Position numbers and translations under genes: made by a program
The notes under the pieces: generated by a model
Seen by the model: only the letters and a program-made list of their open reading frames with translations
Told to the model about the DNA's origin: nothing
The model's database searches: none
Source of the DNA: Pelagomonas calceolata
Taxonomy: Eukaryota > Sar > Pelagophyceae > Pelagomonadales > Pelagomonadaceae
Assembly: GCA_918797485.1 (NCBI GenBank)
Contig: CAKKNE010000005.1
Location: 4,092,001 to 4,156,000 of the forward strand
Direction: 5' to 3'
Length of the DNA: 64,000 nucleotides
Shown: positions 48,316-57,023 of the stretch, piece by piece
Layout of the letters: every line of letters starts with the position of its first letter
How positions within the stretch are numbered: the first letter of the stretch is position 1

Positions 48316-49803
48316 TTACTTCGGAGGCGTAGGCGTCGCGTGCTTGACGTCGACGACCTTGTCGAGGATGACGTGCTTCGCCGTGCGGGCGCAGTCGCGC
48401 GCGGCTCCCTCGTCGGCGTAGGTCACGAACCCGAAGCCGCGCGAGCGCCCGTCGCGCCGCATCACGATGCAGCTCGTCACGCGCCCAAACCGCTGGAAGT
48501 GCGCCCGGAGCTCGCCGTCGCCGCATGCGTGCGAGAGGCCGCCCACGAAGAACTTGCGGTTGCCGATGTTGAGGTCGGCTGTCGGCGGCGGGCCGTGCGC
48601 GAGCTGTCTCCTTGCAGCTTGAGAAGCCGGCGACGGGGGGCGCCGCCCCGGCGGCCGCCCCGCCGTGCCGTCGTCGTCGGGATCGGCCCAGCGGAAGCCG
48701 TCCCAGACCTTGCCCGGCGGCGGCCCGCGGGGCGGTCCGCGCGGCGGCCCGCGCGGCTGCGGCGGGCCGCGCCCCCGGAACCGCTCGGGCGACCGGCCAC
48801 GTGGCGGGCCCCGCATGTCGTCGCGTGGCGGAGGGCCGCGGTTGTCGCGTGGCGGGCCCCGCACGTCGTCGCGTGGCGGAGGACCGCGGTTGTCGCGTGG
48901 CGGCCCCCGCACGTCGTCGCGTGGCGGAGGACCGCGGTTGTCGCGTGGCGGGCCCCGCACGTCGTCGCGTGGCGGAGGACCGCGGTTGTCGCGTGGCGGG
49001 CCGCGGAAGCGGTCGTCTTCGCGCGGCGGCAGCGCGCCGGGCGGAGGCACGTCGAAGCGCGGGTCGTAGCCCGTTTTCGGGCCGGGGCCCCGCGGCGGGT
49101 TGCCGCCGCGCCCGTGCGGCGGCGGCCGCCGGTCGGGCGAGCGGCCGCGCGGCGAACGCCGGTCCGGAGAGCGCTCGCGCGGCGGCGGACCTCTGAATCC
49201 GTTATCGCGTGGCGGCGGGCCGCGGTCGGGGCCGCGCGGCGGCGGCGCACGGAAGCCGTCGCGAGGTGGGCCCCGCAGGTCGTCGCGCGGAGGCGGGCCG
49301 CGGTTGTCGCGCGGTGGGCCGCGGAAGCCGTCACGTGGCGGCCCGCGCCGCGGCGGCGAGCGCGAGCGTCGATCGCCGGGCCCGTCGCCGCGCGGCGGGC
49401 CCCGCCGATTATCACCACGCGGCGAGCCCGGCGGCGTGCCGAGGTTCGGGGGCCCGCGGGAGTCGCGCGGCGGCGACCGCGACCGGCGGCCCGGCGGCGA
49501 GCGCCCGCGTGGCGGCGGCCGCCGCTCCGGCGAGCGGCCGCGCGGCGGAAACTGGCCGCGCGGCGGCGGCGGGCGCCGATCCGGCGAGGGCGAGCGTCGC
49601 GGCGGCGACCGCCCGCGAGGGCGCCGGCCGGGCGGCGAGCGCGACCGCCGGTCGTCGAAGGGCGACGCTCCATAGGGGATCTGCTGCGATCGTTGCTGCT
49701 GCGGTGGTTGCCTTGGCTGGCGTTGCTGGACCTGTGACCGCTGCTGCGCACTTTGGCTGAACTTGCGTTGAGTGGATTGACTGGCTTTTTTTTGAGGGGG
49801 CAT
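48316..49803 (-). CDS. RRM protein with long Arg/Pro/Gly/Asp-rich repeats
   Basis: 495 residues from the Met at 49803 (or 501 from 49821). A Gln-rich start is followed by ~330 residues dominated by RSPxRRxPP and RGPPxRDxxRGPP, including four 16-residue units of the type DNRGPPPRDDVRGPPR. One RNA-recognition motif closes the protein: RNP2 KFFVGGL and RNP1 RGFGFVTY, ~415-485. The design is typical of splicing or RNA-granule proteins that phase-separate. The exact target RNA is unknown. Confidence 0.85.
   Translation of the reverse strand: MPPQKKASQSTQRKFSQSAQQRSQVQQRQPRQPPQQQRSQQIPYGASPFDDRRSRSPPGRRPRGRSPPRRSPSPDRRPPPPRGQFPPRGRSPERRPPPRGRSPPGRRSRSPPRDSRGPPNLGTPPGSPRGDNRRGPPRGDGPGDRRSRSPPRRGPPRDGFRGPPRDNRGPPPRDDLRGPPRDGFRAPPPRGPDRGPPPRDNGFRGPPPRERSPDRRSPRGRSPDRRPPPHGRGGNPPRGPGPKTGYDPRFDVPPPGALPPREDDRFRGPPRDNRGPPPRDDVRGPPRDNRGPPPRDDVRGPPRDNRGPPPRDDVRGPPRDNRGPPPRDDMRGPPRGRSPERFRGRGPPQPRGPPRGPPRGPPPGKVWDGFRWADPDDDGTAGRPPGRRPPSPASQAARRQLAHGPPPTADLNIGNRKFFVGGLSHACGDGELRAHFQRFGRVTSCIVMRRDGRSRGFGFVTYADEGAARDCARTAKHVILDKVVDVKHATPTPPK
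48800..48991 (-). repeat. Four tandem 48-bp units inside the RRM gene
   Basis: Each begins CGTGGCGGGCCCCGCA (or a one-base variant) and encodes 16 residues in frame. Differences among the four are single bases, so the array is young. It is coding sequence. Confidence 0.9.
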
Positions 49804-49836
49804 CGCGCTAAGGGGGGACAAGACTGAGGGTGAGAT

Positions 49837-50341
49837 TCAAGACGCGGCGAAAAGGAAAAGAAACCATGCCAGAACTAAGGAAACGTACCCCTTGGCAGCA
49901 TCATCTGTCGTTGTTGTGTCCCACTTCGAGGGCCGCCGCCGCCGCCGCGGCGACGCCGACGACGACGACCGCCGGCGGCGGCCGCGATCACGGGACCGCG
50001 ACCGCGACGGCGACGGCGACGCCGCGGCCGGCGACGGCGGCTTCAGGTTTTTTAGTTCTGCAGCGATCTTCGCCTGTAGACTCGACCATGAACATACTAA
50101 TATCACAAAAAACAACAAGCTGCTCTACTAAATGCTATCTGACTCCGCCCGGGACCTCCCGGCTCTTCAAACTGTTGCGCAGGTCGCGCTGCTTCATCAG
50201 GGCCACGGCCCGCTTCTGGAGCTCTTCTGGATCTTCATCAAAGACCCCTAAATCATACATCTCCTCGTCGGCCTTCTTCTTTGGTTGTTCGGTTGTTGGA
50301 GGCTCGCCGGGGTCGTAGCTCTCCTCGGAGTCGCTACCCAT
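49837..50341 (-). CDS. Small acidic/RS-rich protein, two exons
   Basis: Proposed exons 50341-50144 and 50073-49837 give 144 residues. Exon 1 is acidic (MGSDSEESYDPGEPPTTEQP) and then helical (LQKRAVALMKQRDLRNSLKSRE). Exon 2 continues KIAAELKNLKPP, then SPSRSRSRDRGRRRRSSSS, an RS-like domain, and a hydrophobic end (LVLAWFLFLF) that could be an artefact of a missed stop or splice. A splicing-related role is inferred from the RS tract only. The donor (GT at 50143) is chosen by frame. Confidence 0.5.
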
Positions 50342-50346
50342 GGTTG

Positions 50347-50476
50347 TATCTAGGTAAAAAGAAAGCAAATATGGAACGAAGCTCACTGCTATCTGCTGCG
50401 TTGACTAACTACTGAAGCTGCTATTGTGAGCGGTGCGGCGTATCTAGGTGAAAAAAATACAAATATGGAACTAAGC
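50347..50476. repeat. Imperfect 36-bp direct repeat
   Basis: TATCTAGGTAAAAAGAAAGC and following bases at 50347-50382 recur at 50441-50476 with a few changes; both include CAAATATGGAAC. They lie just upstream of the start at 50341. Confidence 0.7.
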
Positions 50477-50682
50477 ATTGCGGAATACCACTGTTGGATG
50501 CGGCTAAAGTGCTGGCGACCAAAGCTAGGCTAACCTGGGGAAGCTAAAAAACAGCGCTGCGATCTAACTAAAAGCCAGAGCGTGGCAACTAAAAGCCTTC
50601 GAGCGTTGTCTGTATGTCACAGGCCGTCGCGCGGGGCCGCGCTGGGCGTTTTATGGACGTACGCTGAAAAAGCTGCCTCTTT

Positions 50683-50702
50683 CTAGTGTCTTAGTCCGCT
50701 AG
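50683..50702. promoter_or_regulatory. CTAG box
   Basis: CTAGTGTCTTAGTCCGCTAG, 342 bp upstream of the start at 50341. Confidence 0.55.
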
Positions 50703-50805
50703 CTGGCGCCCGCGGCGACGAGTCCGTGCGCCGAGTGATCGAGGGGCGGCGGCGGCGGCGCGAGCTTTTGTTGTTGTTGGTACTGTTTTTAAAACTTCAC
50801 ATTAA

Positions 50806-51612
50806 CTACCTAGGCTTGTGCAGGACGTGGAGCGTGCCGCGGACCGGGAGCCCGCTCTCCATGCGTGGCTGGAAAGATATGGCCTCCCGCGGTTCCAGTC
50901 CGATCGATGTCGCCACGTCGCGCACGTAATCGGGGTGGTGCGCGTAGCGCTCGATAGCCTGGAGGACCCACCGCCAGTCGCCTTCTGGCAGGGTCTCCAC
51001 GGTGAAGATGAGATCCCCCCCCGGCGCCGTCTTCGCGGCTAGGGCTCCGAGCACGTCCCTCAGGTCCCCGAAATAACACAACACGTCGGCCGACACGACG
51101 AGCTCGTACTGCGCGTCCAACCCGCATTTGTCGAGCTGTAGCAGGTTGCCCGTCTCGACGCGGCGGTAAATCGTCTCCCAGCCCGTGGCCTTGCGCGTCG
51201 CCGCGTCCGCGCGCTCGAACTCACCGCCGTCCGTCAGACAGAGCTCCGCCGCGTACTCGGCCATCTTCGAGGAGAGGTCGACGCCGTCTAGGGCTCCCTG
51301 CACGGCGTCGCGCAGCTCGAGGCCCGCGAGGCCCGTGCCGCAGCCGGCGTCGAGCGCGCTCGCGTATTTTGTGCCGCGAAGTGCCGTGGCGTTGATCGCC
51401 GCTTCCGCCACCTTCGCTGGTGCACAATATTCCAACTGCTCGACGAGCACGCCCTCGAAGGTGTCGGCGAAGCCGTCGAAGAGGGACTCGACGTAGTCGC
51501 TCGTGAGCTTGGTACCTTTGCAGGGTGTGTGCCGTCGTCGTCGCGGTGCTGTTGTGAGGTGCAGTGCGTGGGTGAGCTGTAATACCAGCAGGGCGCGATG
51601 GATGTGCCGCAT
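50806..51612 (-). CDS. SAM-dependent methyltransferase with targeting leader
   Basis: 268 residues from the Met at 51612, since MRHIHRALLVLQLTHALHLTTAPRRRR is a signal/transit-like leader; 51663 is also in frame. The class I fold shows SALDAGCGTGLAGLELRD (SAM loop), GVDLSSKMAEYA, LVVSADVLCYFGDL and GGDLIFTVETLP. It resembles the COG4976/UbiE-like methyltransferases. Substrate unknown. Organelle import is likely from the leader. Confidence 0.82.
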   Translation of the reverse strand: MRHIHRALLVLQLTHALHLTTAPRRRRHTPCKGTKLTSDYVESLFDGFADTFEGVLVEQLEYCAPAKVAEAAINATALRGTKYASALDAGCGTGLAGLELRDAVQGALDGVDLSSKMAEYAAELCLTDGGEFERADAATRKATGWETIYRRVETGNLLQLDKCGLDAQYELVVSADVLCYFGDLRDVLGALAAKTAPGGDLIFTVETLPEGDWRWVLQAIERYAHHPDYVRDVATSIGLEPREAISFQPRMESGLPVRGTLHVLHKPR

Positions 51613-52506
51613 TGTAGCACTGCCTGCTGCAGCCTCACTGATTTGTGCGATGCAGTGCCCCAAACTGCTAGATTTTTGGCCCAGTCAAAGAATAATGCGA
51701 ACTCCGAAGCTCCTTGCAAGGCAACGCGTGCAGCAACTCGCGCAAGGTCGAGGCTGGCTCATGCAGCGTCGAGCAGTCGAGGCAAAGGACCAGGCCGCCG
51801 CAAGGTGGGCAAAGAGGCCTCCTATACGCTCAAGCACACGTGGAAATGTCGCTGGATTCGCTCAGAGGACTTCTGCAAAAATCGCACAAAAAACCCGTGT
51901 CTCCGTGTCTAGCCGCGCCAAGGCATGCCGCTGCTTCCGCATGAGGGCCAGGGCCCCATTGAGGAGCTCCTGGAGAGGTGAGGCTGCTTCCCCGCGGTCT
52001 GATGGTGGTTTGAGAATGGCGCGCGCGCGCGGGGGCTCCAGCTGGGCTGCCAGACTCGTGCATTCGCGGGAAAGGACCGCGTCTCTGTTCCGGGCCGACC
52101 CGCAGCGCCGGCAGACCGAAAAGACGCGGCGAGAAGCTTGTTATCGTGCGGGTATCAAAAGTCTCTAGGAGTTAGCGGCCCACCTCTAGCAAATTGCCTC
52201 CGCGCTTCCACTTTTAGGGAGATCCGCAGTTCCCCCGAACGTTGTAAGGCCTCAGTGTGTTGCATCCTTCGATCTCAGAGCTTCCCCACCTCCTGCGGGG
52301 CCTGCGCCAGCTCGTTTCGCCAGCAACAGCCATTTGCAAGGCTTGGCCGCTCCGCTTCCGACGGGCCGCGCGCGCCCTGTGGCGCCTCGACAGCCTTGCC
52401 ACAGCCACGACCAAGCCTCCGCCCGACCGCGCGACGCCCCCGCACCGCCAGAACCGCCAAACCAGACGTAAACCGCCGCCCGCAGGTTCGAAGCGCCCGC
52501 CCAAGC
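51613..52506. other. Long divergent intergenic region
   Basis: 894 bp, the longest gap of the window. Open frames here have the composition of chance frames. I see no gene, RNA or repeat I could support. A poor CTAG-box-like string lies at 52167-52192. Confidence 0.45.
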
Positions 52507-53154
52507 ATGGACCAGGGCCAGTACTACCCCGGCCAGCCCCTACCGGTGGCCTACGGCATCCCCTCGGGCCTGCCCTCCGCCAAGTCCGAGGAAGATAGAC
52601 TCAGAGAAGAAGTAGCGCGCCTCAAGTCGGAGAACGCCGAGTTGAGGGGTGAGGACGACGAGGAGCTCGCGCCCCTCGGCGGCGGCCCGCCCAAGAAGCG
52701 CGGCCGCCCGGCCAAGGACGACGGCCAGCGCCCGAAGAAGGGCGGCCGCCCGCCGAAGTGGGCCCTGAGCGAGGGCCAGAAGCCGCCGGCCGGCGGCGAC
52801 GACGCGCCCAAGGGCAAGGGGACTCATTCTAGACGCCCGAAGAAGGCCGAGGGCGCCAAGAAGCCGCGCGGGGCGCCCACCTCTGAATATCATGGTGTGA
52901 GCGCGGCTCCCTCGAAGAAGAACCCGTGGCAAGCTAGAGCGACGAACCCCGTGTCCCTCGGCGGCGACGGCAAGTACAAGTCCATCGGCCTCTTCCCGAC
53001 GGAGAAGGAGGCCGCCATGGCCGTCGACGACTACCTCTACAAGACGTTCCCCGAGAAGTACGCCGCCTTCCGCGCGAACTTCCCGCGCAACGCCGACGGC
53101 ACCTGCGACGTCTCCGGCGTGCCGGGCCCGCCGCCGGGCGGGCCGCCCCTCTAG
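52507..53154 (+). CDS. AP2-like DNA-binding protein with AT-hooks
   Basis: 215 residues from the ATG at 52507; the frame is open upstream. A short coiled coil (DRLREEVARLKSENAELRGE) is followed by AT-hook-type KKRGRPAK and KKGGRPPK. Residues ~120-195 resemble an AP2 domain: TSEYHGVSAAPSKKNPWQARA, then KYKSIGLFPTEKEAAMAVDDYLYKTF. The SEYHGVS and GLFPTEKEAAMAVD phrases are the hallmark strings. A transcription factor is likely; target genes are unknown. Confidence 0.82.
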   Translation: MDQGQYYPGQPLPVAYGIPSGLPSAKSEEDRLREEVARLKSENAELRGEDDEELAPLGGGPPKKRGRPAKDDGQRPKKGGRPPKWALSEGQKPPAGGDDAPKGKGTHSRRPKKAEGAKKPRGAPTSEYHGVSAAPSKKNPWQARATNPVSLGGDGKYKSIGLFPTEKEAAMAVDDYLYKTFPEKYAAFRANFPRNADGTCDVSGVPGPPPGGPPL

Positions 53155-53527
53155 AGGCTGAAGCCGCGCCGCCTAAGTAGGCCCGGGCCACCGTATCTTT
53201 TGTATTGAGTCGCGGCGATGGCGTACCGCGGGGGTATTTCTGTTGCGCCCGACCAGTGCGAGCGTCCGGTATTGTTACGGTGCTGGAAAGTGCGCGGAGA
53301 TGAGAGTTATGTGCGCGGATAAATTGCTAGTATCTTACGGCACGCTAGCCGACTATCGTGAAAAGGCGAGGCGCCACTGTGAGCCAAGCGCTGCAGCAGA
53401 GTGCACAAAAAAGCAACAGAGCGCAGCATTCGTGCGCATCTCCCACTCCACAAAACCCCAGACGAGGAGCGGCACGGCTAACGCAAGCATCAACCTCGCC
53501 GCCTGCTGACCAGGCCAGCAAAACGCG
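53155..53527. other. Intergenic region
   Basis: 373 bp with an isolated introner-core string (GTCGCGGCGATGGCGTAC near 53210) and the CTAG box at 53327. Confidence 0.5.
53327..53348. promoter_or_regulatory. CTAG box
   Basis: CTAGTATCTTACGGCACG followed by CTAG, 180 bp upstream of the ATAD3 start. Confidence 0.6.
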
Positions 53528-55354
53528 ATGGCCTTCCGCCTCCTAGCAGCGCGCCGCGGCCTCTACGTGACCGGCGCCACGGCGGCCGCGGCGGCCTGCC
53601 GCTACCGCATCGCGAGGCTGGAGGACGCGCCGAGTGAACCGCCGAAGCCGCCCGGCATCTACCAAGAAGCTCAGTTCGACCCGACCAGTATCGAGGAGGT
53701 GGCTGAATTAGCAAGACAAAACCTCTCGAAATCTGATTTGCAGTACAAATTGAAAGACGCCCAAGACAAACAGGCCGAGGAGCGCAAACGGCAGGCCGAG
53801 TACCAGGCCGCGTCGCGGCAAGCCCAAGCCCAAGCGCGCCAGGCGCAGCGCCAGGAGACGGAGGAGACGCGGAAACGCAAGCAGGAGGAGTTCCAGCGGC
53901 GCGAGGCCTTCAAGGCTAAGTTGAAGGAAAAAACGGACGAGGCCTGCGCGAGGTACGACGAGGAGTTGAAGGCGGGCGAAGAGGAGGACCGGAAGGCCCA
54001 CGAGTTAAGGGTAGAGAAGGAGCGGCGAAAAACGGCGGAACTCGAGCAGGAGCTCAAACGGACCACGGACGCCGTATATGTAAAAGCGAGTGCCGAGGCG
54101 ACAGCTAGAGCGGAAAGCCAGAACCAGGATTTGAGGCTGGAACAAATTAAAGAGAAGGCGAAGGTGGCTCGCGATACGACTTTGGAGGCCGTGAAGGCGA
54201 CTTTGACGAATCTCGGTGCTGCGAAAGATGCGTTGTTGAATGATAGCGATAGAGCCGTGGCTGTTGTTGGAGTGTTAACAGCTACGGCGGCCGGGGTGTA
54301 TTTTTCTCGGAAATTCGCGGCGGTGGTCGGTGATTATGTGGACGCGCGACTGCGGAAGCCCGCCTTGGTGCGAGAAACGTCTCGCGGGTTCGCTGTCGCC
54401 TCTTCTGCTGTCGGGAGTGGTACTGTTGGTTCTGTAGTGTCTCGTCTAGGCTCCTTGACAAAGCCAAAAGCTGTGGACCCCGAACTGCTCATGAAGGGCG
54501 CGGTCTTTGAGAGTAAGCTCGAGCGATCGTTGCTGCGCATCGCGGCGCAGGCGAACGGTGCGAGAGCAGCAAAAACGCCGTTCCGACATTGCTTATTTGT
54601 CGGGCCGCCGGGCACGGGCAAAACATTATTTGCGAAACGTCTAGCCGCACACGCGAGGATGGACTACGCCGTCATGAGTGGCGGCGACGTCGCGCCGCTC
54701 GGCCGAGACGCCGTGACGGACATGCACAAGATGTTCGACTGGGCGCAGCGCTCTCCGAACGGTCTACTACTGTTGATCGACGAGGCCGACGCGTTTGTAA
54801 GGAAGAGAGGTAAGGACATGTCCGAGGACTCGCGGAACGCGCTGAACGCGTTTCTGTTCCGGACGGGGACGCCGTCTACCGACGTCATGGTCGTCTTCGC
54901 TTCCAACCTACCGGAGCTGTTCGACAGTGCCGTGCACGATCGAGTGGATGAGATCGTGCAGTTTCCCTTGCCTGCCCTCGAGGAGCGTCGGAAGATCCTC
55001 CAGGAGTACGTCAGGGAGATGCTCGAGCCCTTGCCTCGGACGAGCTTTTTTCAACCGGCGCCGCGGCCCATCACGCTCGATGACGGTGTTACTGATGACA
55101 TGATTGTGAAAGCGGCAGATAAATGCGAGGGGTTTTCGGCCAGAGAGCTGTCGAAGCTGGCGCTGGCGTGGCGCGCGGCGGCCTTCGCGACCGAAGAGAG
55201 AGTATTGACTCCATCCTTGGTCGAGGAGACGCTGAACCTGCAGCTCGGCCAGCACGCCGTCCGCGTGTCGTGGCTGGAAAGGTCGATCAAGCGGAAGCGC
55301 GAGCGCGACGAGGCGCTGCGGGCGAACGCGCCGCGGCGGCCGGCGAAGGCGTGA
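53528..55354 (+). CDS. ATAD3: ATAD3-type mitochondrial AAA+ ATPase
   Basis: 608 residues, near the usual length. Order of parts: a short leader, a long charged coiled coil (~55-230, rich in Arg/Glu/Lys/Gln), one membrane helix (~240-260, AVAVVGVLTATAAGVYF), then the AAA+ domain with Walker A GPPGTGKT (~358), Walker B LLLIDEADAF and the sensor-like VVFASNLPELFD. ATAD3 sits in the mitochondrial inner membrane and organises nucleoids, cristae and lipid contacts. Fully open frame, no intron. Confidence 0.93.
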   Translation: MAFRLLAARRGLYVTGATAAAAACRYRIARLEDAPSEPPKPPGIYQEAQFDPTSIEEVAELARQNLSKSDLQYKLKDAQDKQAEERKRQAEYQAASRQAQAQARQAQRQETEETRKRKQEEFQRREAFKAKLKEKTDEACARYDEELKAGEEEDRKAHELRVEKERRKTAELEQELKRTTDAVYVKASAEATARAESQNQDLRLEQIKEKAKVARDTTLEAVKATLTNLGAAKDALLNDSDRAVAVVGVLTATAAGVYFSRKFAAVVGDYVDARLRKPALVRETSRGFAVASSAVGSGTVGSVVSRLGSLTKPKAVDPELLMKGAVFESKLERSLLRIAAQANGARAAKTPFRHCLFVGPPGTGKTLFAKRLAAHARMDYAVMSGGDVAPLGRDAVTDMHKMFDWAQRSPNGLLLLIDEADAFVRKRGKDMSEDSRNALNAFLFRTGTPSTDVMVVFASNLPELFDSAVHDRVDEIVQFPLPALEERRKILQEYVREMLEPLPRTSFFQPAPRPITLDDGVTDDMIVKAADKCEGFSARELSKLALAWRAAAFATEERVLTPSLVEETLNLQLGQHAVRVSWLERSIKRKRERDEALRANAPRRPAKA

Positions 55355-55551
55355 GAGTGGTTGTTTAACTTAGATATTTATCGTACTACAAGTGCTTTCT
55401 CGCGCGGTTTTACCGGGTAAGGTATCGGTATGGTACCTTACCTCGGTGGTAGGAGCCAGCCGCAGCCTCAGTTTTTCAGCAGTTTGCCACCAGCCGTGCT
55501 CTTTCAGTGCTCGGAGCAACATCGCTCATATTTTCCATCAACTGCAGCCAT

Positions 55552-56880
55552 ATGATTGCTGAAATTCCCCTCGCATCCACGGATCCACCACGCAGCAGCA
55601 CAGTAGCGCGCACGCGCACGCGCCTCGCGGCGGCAAAAAGCGATCGACACCTGTACGGCAGCGTGCCAGCAACTGCGCCGCCAGCGACGCGCGTGCAGCA
55701 CTCGAAGTTATACCAACTTCTCAATAGCAGCAGCAGGGCGCACGGGTCGGTGCTCTTCGACCGAGCATTATTATTGCTCATCCTGGCCAACGTATACGTA
55801 GACGTCATGCTGACGGTCGACGAGTGGGCGGCGCAACACGGAGCCGCCGCGAAAGTTTTCGAGACGGTGTCCTCCCTGCTGTTCATCGCAGTCGAGAGCT
55901 GTGTGGAAATCAGCCAGTGAGTTACTGGAATTTTCACGCCATCGAGCAGACGCAGCTACGGAGAAAATATCGCGTCGATGGCGTGGGGCGCCCGAAATTT
56001 GATTTCCACACAGGAGTACATCACGCGCTTCGCCGTCGCGGGCGAACGAGCAAAATATCGTGGCACTGCCGGCCGGTGGCGCTTTGTCACGAGCTGGGCA
56101 TCAATCGTCGACCTCTGCTCCTTCATGCCATGGATCGCCGAAAAGATTATCTACTGGGGCGAGGACGGAGATGTGCCCTCCACCGCATATGTGAGGGCGT
56201 TCCGAGTCCTGCGCATCCTCAAGACGGACCGGTTCACGGGCGCCGCCGACGCGCTGGGACGGGTCTTCTATGTGAATATGCACATCCTGGGCGTCGCCGG
56301 AGTACTAGCGGGGATGTTGGTGCTGTTCACGTCCTCGTTGCTCTACTACAGCGGCAAGGGCGCCGAGGGCTTCGAATCCATCCCGGCAACGATGTACCTG
56401 TCGATCCTCATGCTGACGGGGCAAGGGGAGCCCGACGGTGAGTTGACGACTCTCCTGAAATCGCTCTGCGCGTTCACGGCCATCTTCTCCGTGGCCATGG
56501 TCGCCATCCCCGCGTCGATGCTGACGTTCGGCTTCGAGATCGAGGCGCAACGCTTAGTCTTGAAGCGACGCGAGCGGCGGCTTAGAAGACGGATCCGCGC
56601 CGAGCGGCTCGAGAACCACTGGATCGAGTCCTGCAGCGACAGCGAGGACGGCGACGCGCACTTTCTTGCCCGCGAGCGGCAGCGGCAGTCGCGGTGCCGC
56701 GGCGGCCGCCGCGCGGACGCGTCGGACCTGTCGTCCAGCGAAGAAGAGTACGAGACGCTCGTGCTAGGCGAGACGCAGGAGGCGACGCTCGAGCGCGTCC
56801 GCCGCGAACTCCAGGCGAAGCAGGCGCAGTACGACTCGCTGCTGCGGGCCATGGAGGACGCGCCGCCGGCCGTTCTCTAG
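55552..56880 (+). CDS. Single-domain voltage-gated cation channel with an unusual filter
   Basis: Exons 55552-55890 and 56014-56880 give 401 residues; Met at 55507 is also in frame. S1 (LLLLILANVYVDVML) and the start of S2 (VFETVSSLLFIA) are in exon 1; S2 continues EYITRFAVAGE in exon 2. S3, an S4 with spaced charges (AYVRAFRVLRILKTDRF), S5 and S6 follow. The pore is IPATMYLSILMLTGQGEPDG: the TVGYG of potassium channels is absent. A charged tail ends in a coiled coil (ERVRRELQAKQAQYDSLL). The family is certain to the voltage-gated superfamily; the ion is not. Confidence 0.88.
55899..56013 (+). mobile_element. Introner element in the channel gene
   Basis: 115 bp with good terminal repeats, CTGTGTGGAAATC and GATTTCCACACAG, and internal TCACGCCATCGAG / TCGATGGCGTG. 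The left flank GTCGAGAG gives the donor. The right flank GAGTACAT matches poorly (3/8), perhaps after a small deletion. The join is in frame inside S2. Confidence 0.88.
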
Positions 56881-57023
56881 CCACGGTCGACGCGTCGCGC
56901 TACGCGAGCCGTGGTTCACCACATGGACTAGTCTAAGGATTGTGTTGTGTACTACTTAGCATTCTTGGAAGAGAAGAAACAGAGCTTATAGTGTGCAAGC
57001 GAAAAGGCTCAAGAAGGACGTCA

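Larger units (their letters stand above)
50342..50805. other. Intergenic region with leader repeat
   Basis: 464 bp, no gene. Contains a 36-bp direct repeat and the CTAG box at 50683-50702. Confidence 0.55.

Noticed and set aside
48800-48991. Regular 48-bp units resembling a CRISPR array
   Set aside because: The units are contiguous, have no unique spacers, and are in-frame coding repeats in a eukaryotic gene.
48340-49737. Long frames on the plus strand and in a second minus frame opposite the RRM gene
   Set aside because: They are images of the 48-bp repeat and Arg/Pro-rich coding sequence. Only the chosen frame has an RRM.
35321-51612. The two methyltransferases (35321 and 50806) as a duplicated pair
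   Set aside because: Their motifs belong to different groups (PCCHKQ type versus UbiE-like), so no recent duplication.
51503-52168. 221-codon plus-strand frame in the long gap
   Set aside because: It starts inside the antisense methyltransferase gene and has chance-like Arg/Ser/Ala composition.
55899-55906. GTGTGG inside the introner end as the splice donor
   Set aside because: Joining from this GT breaks the frame, or the protein motif, in the cases I tested in the lectin and acyltransferase genes.
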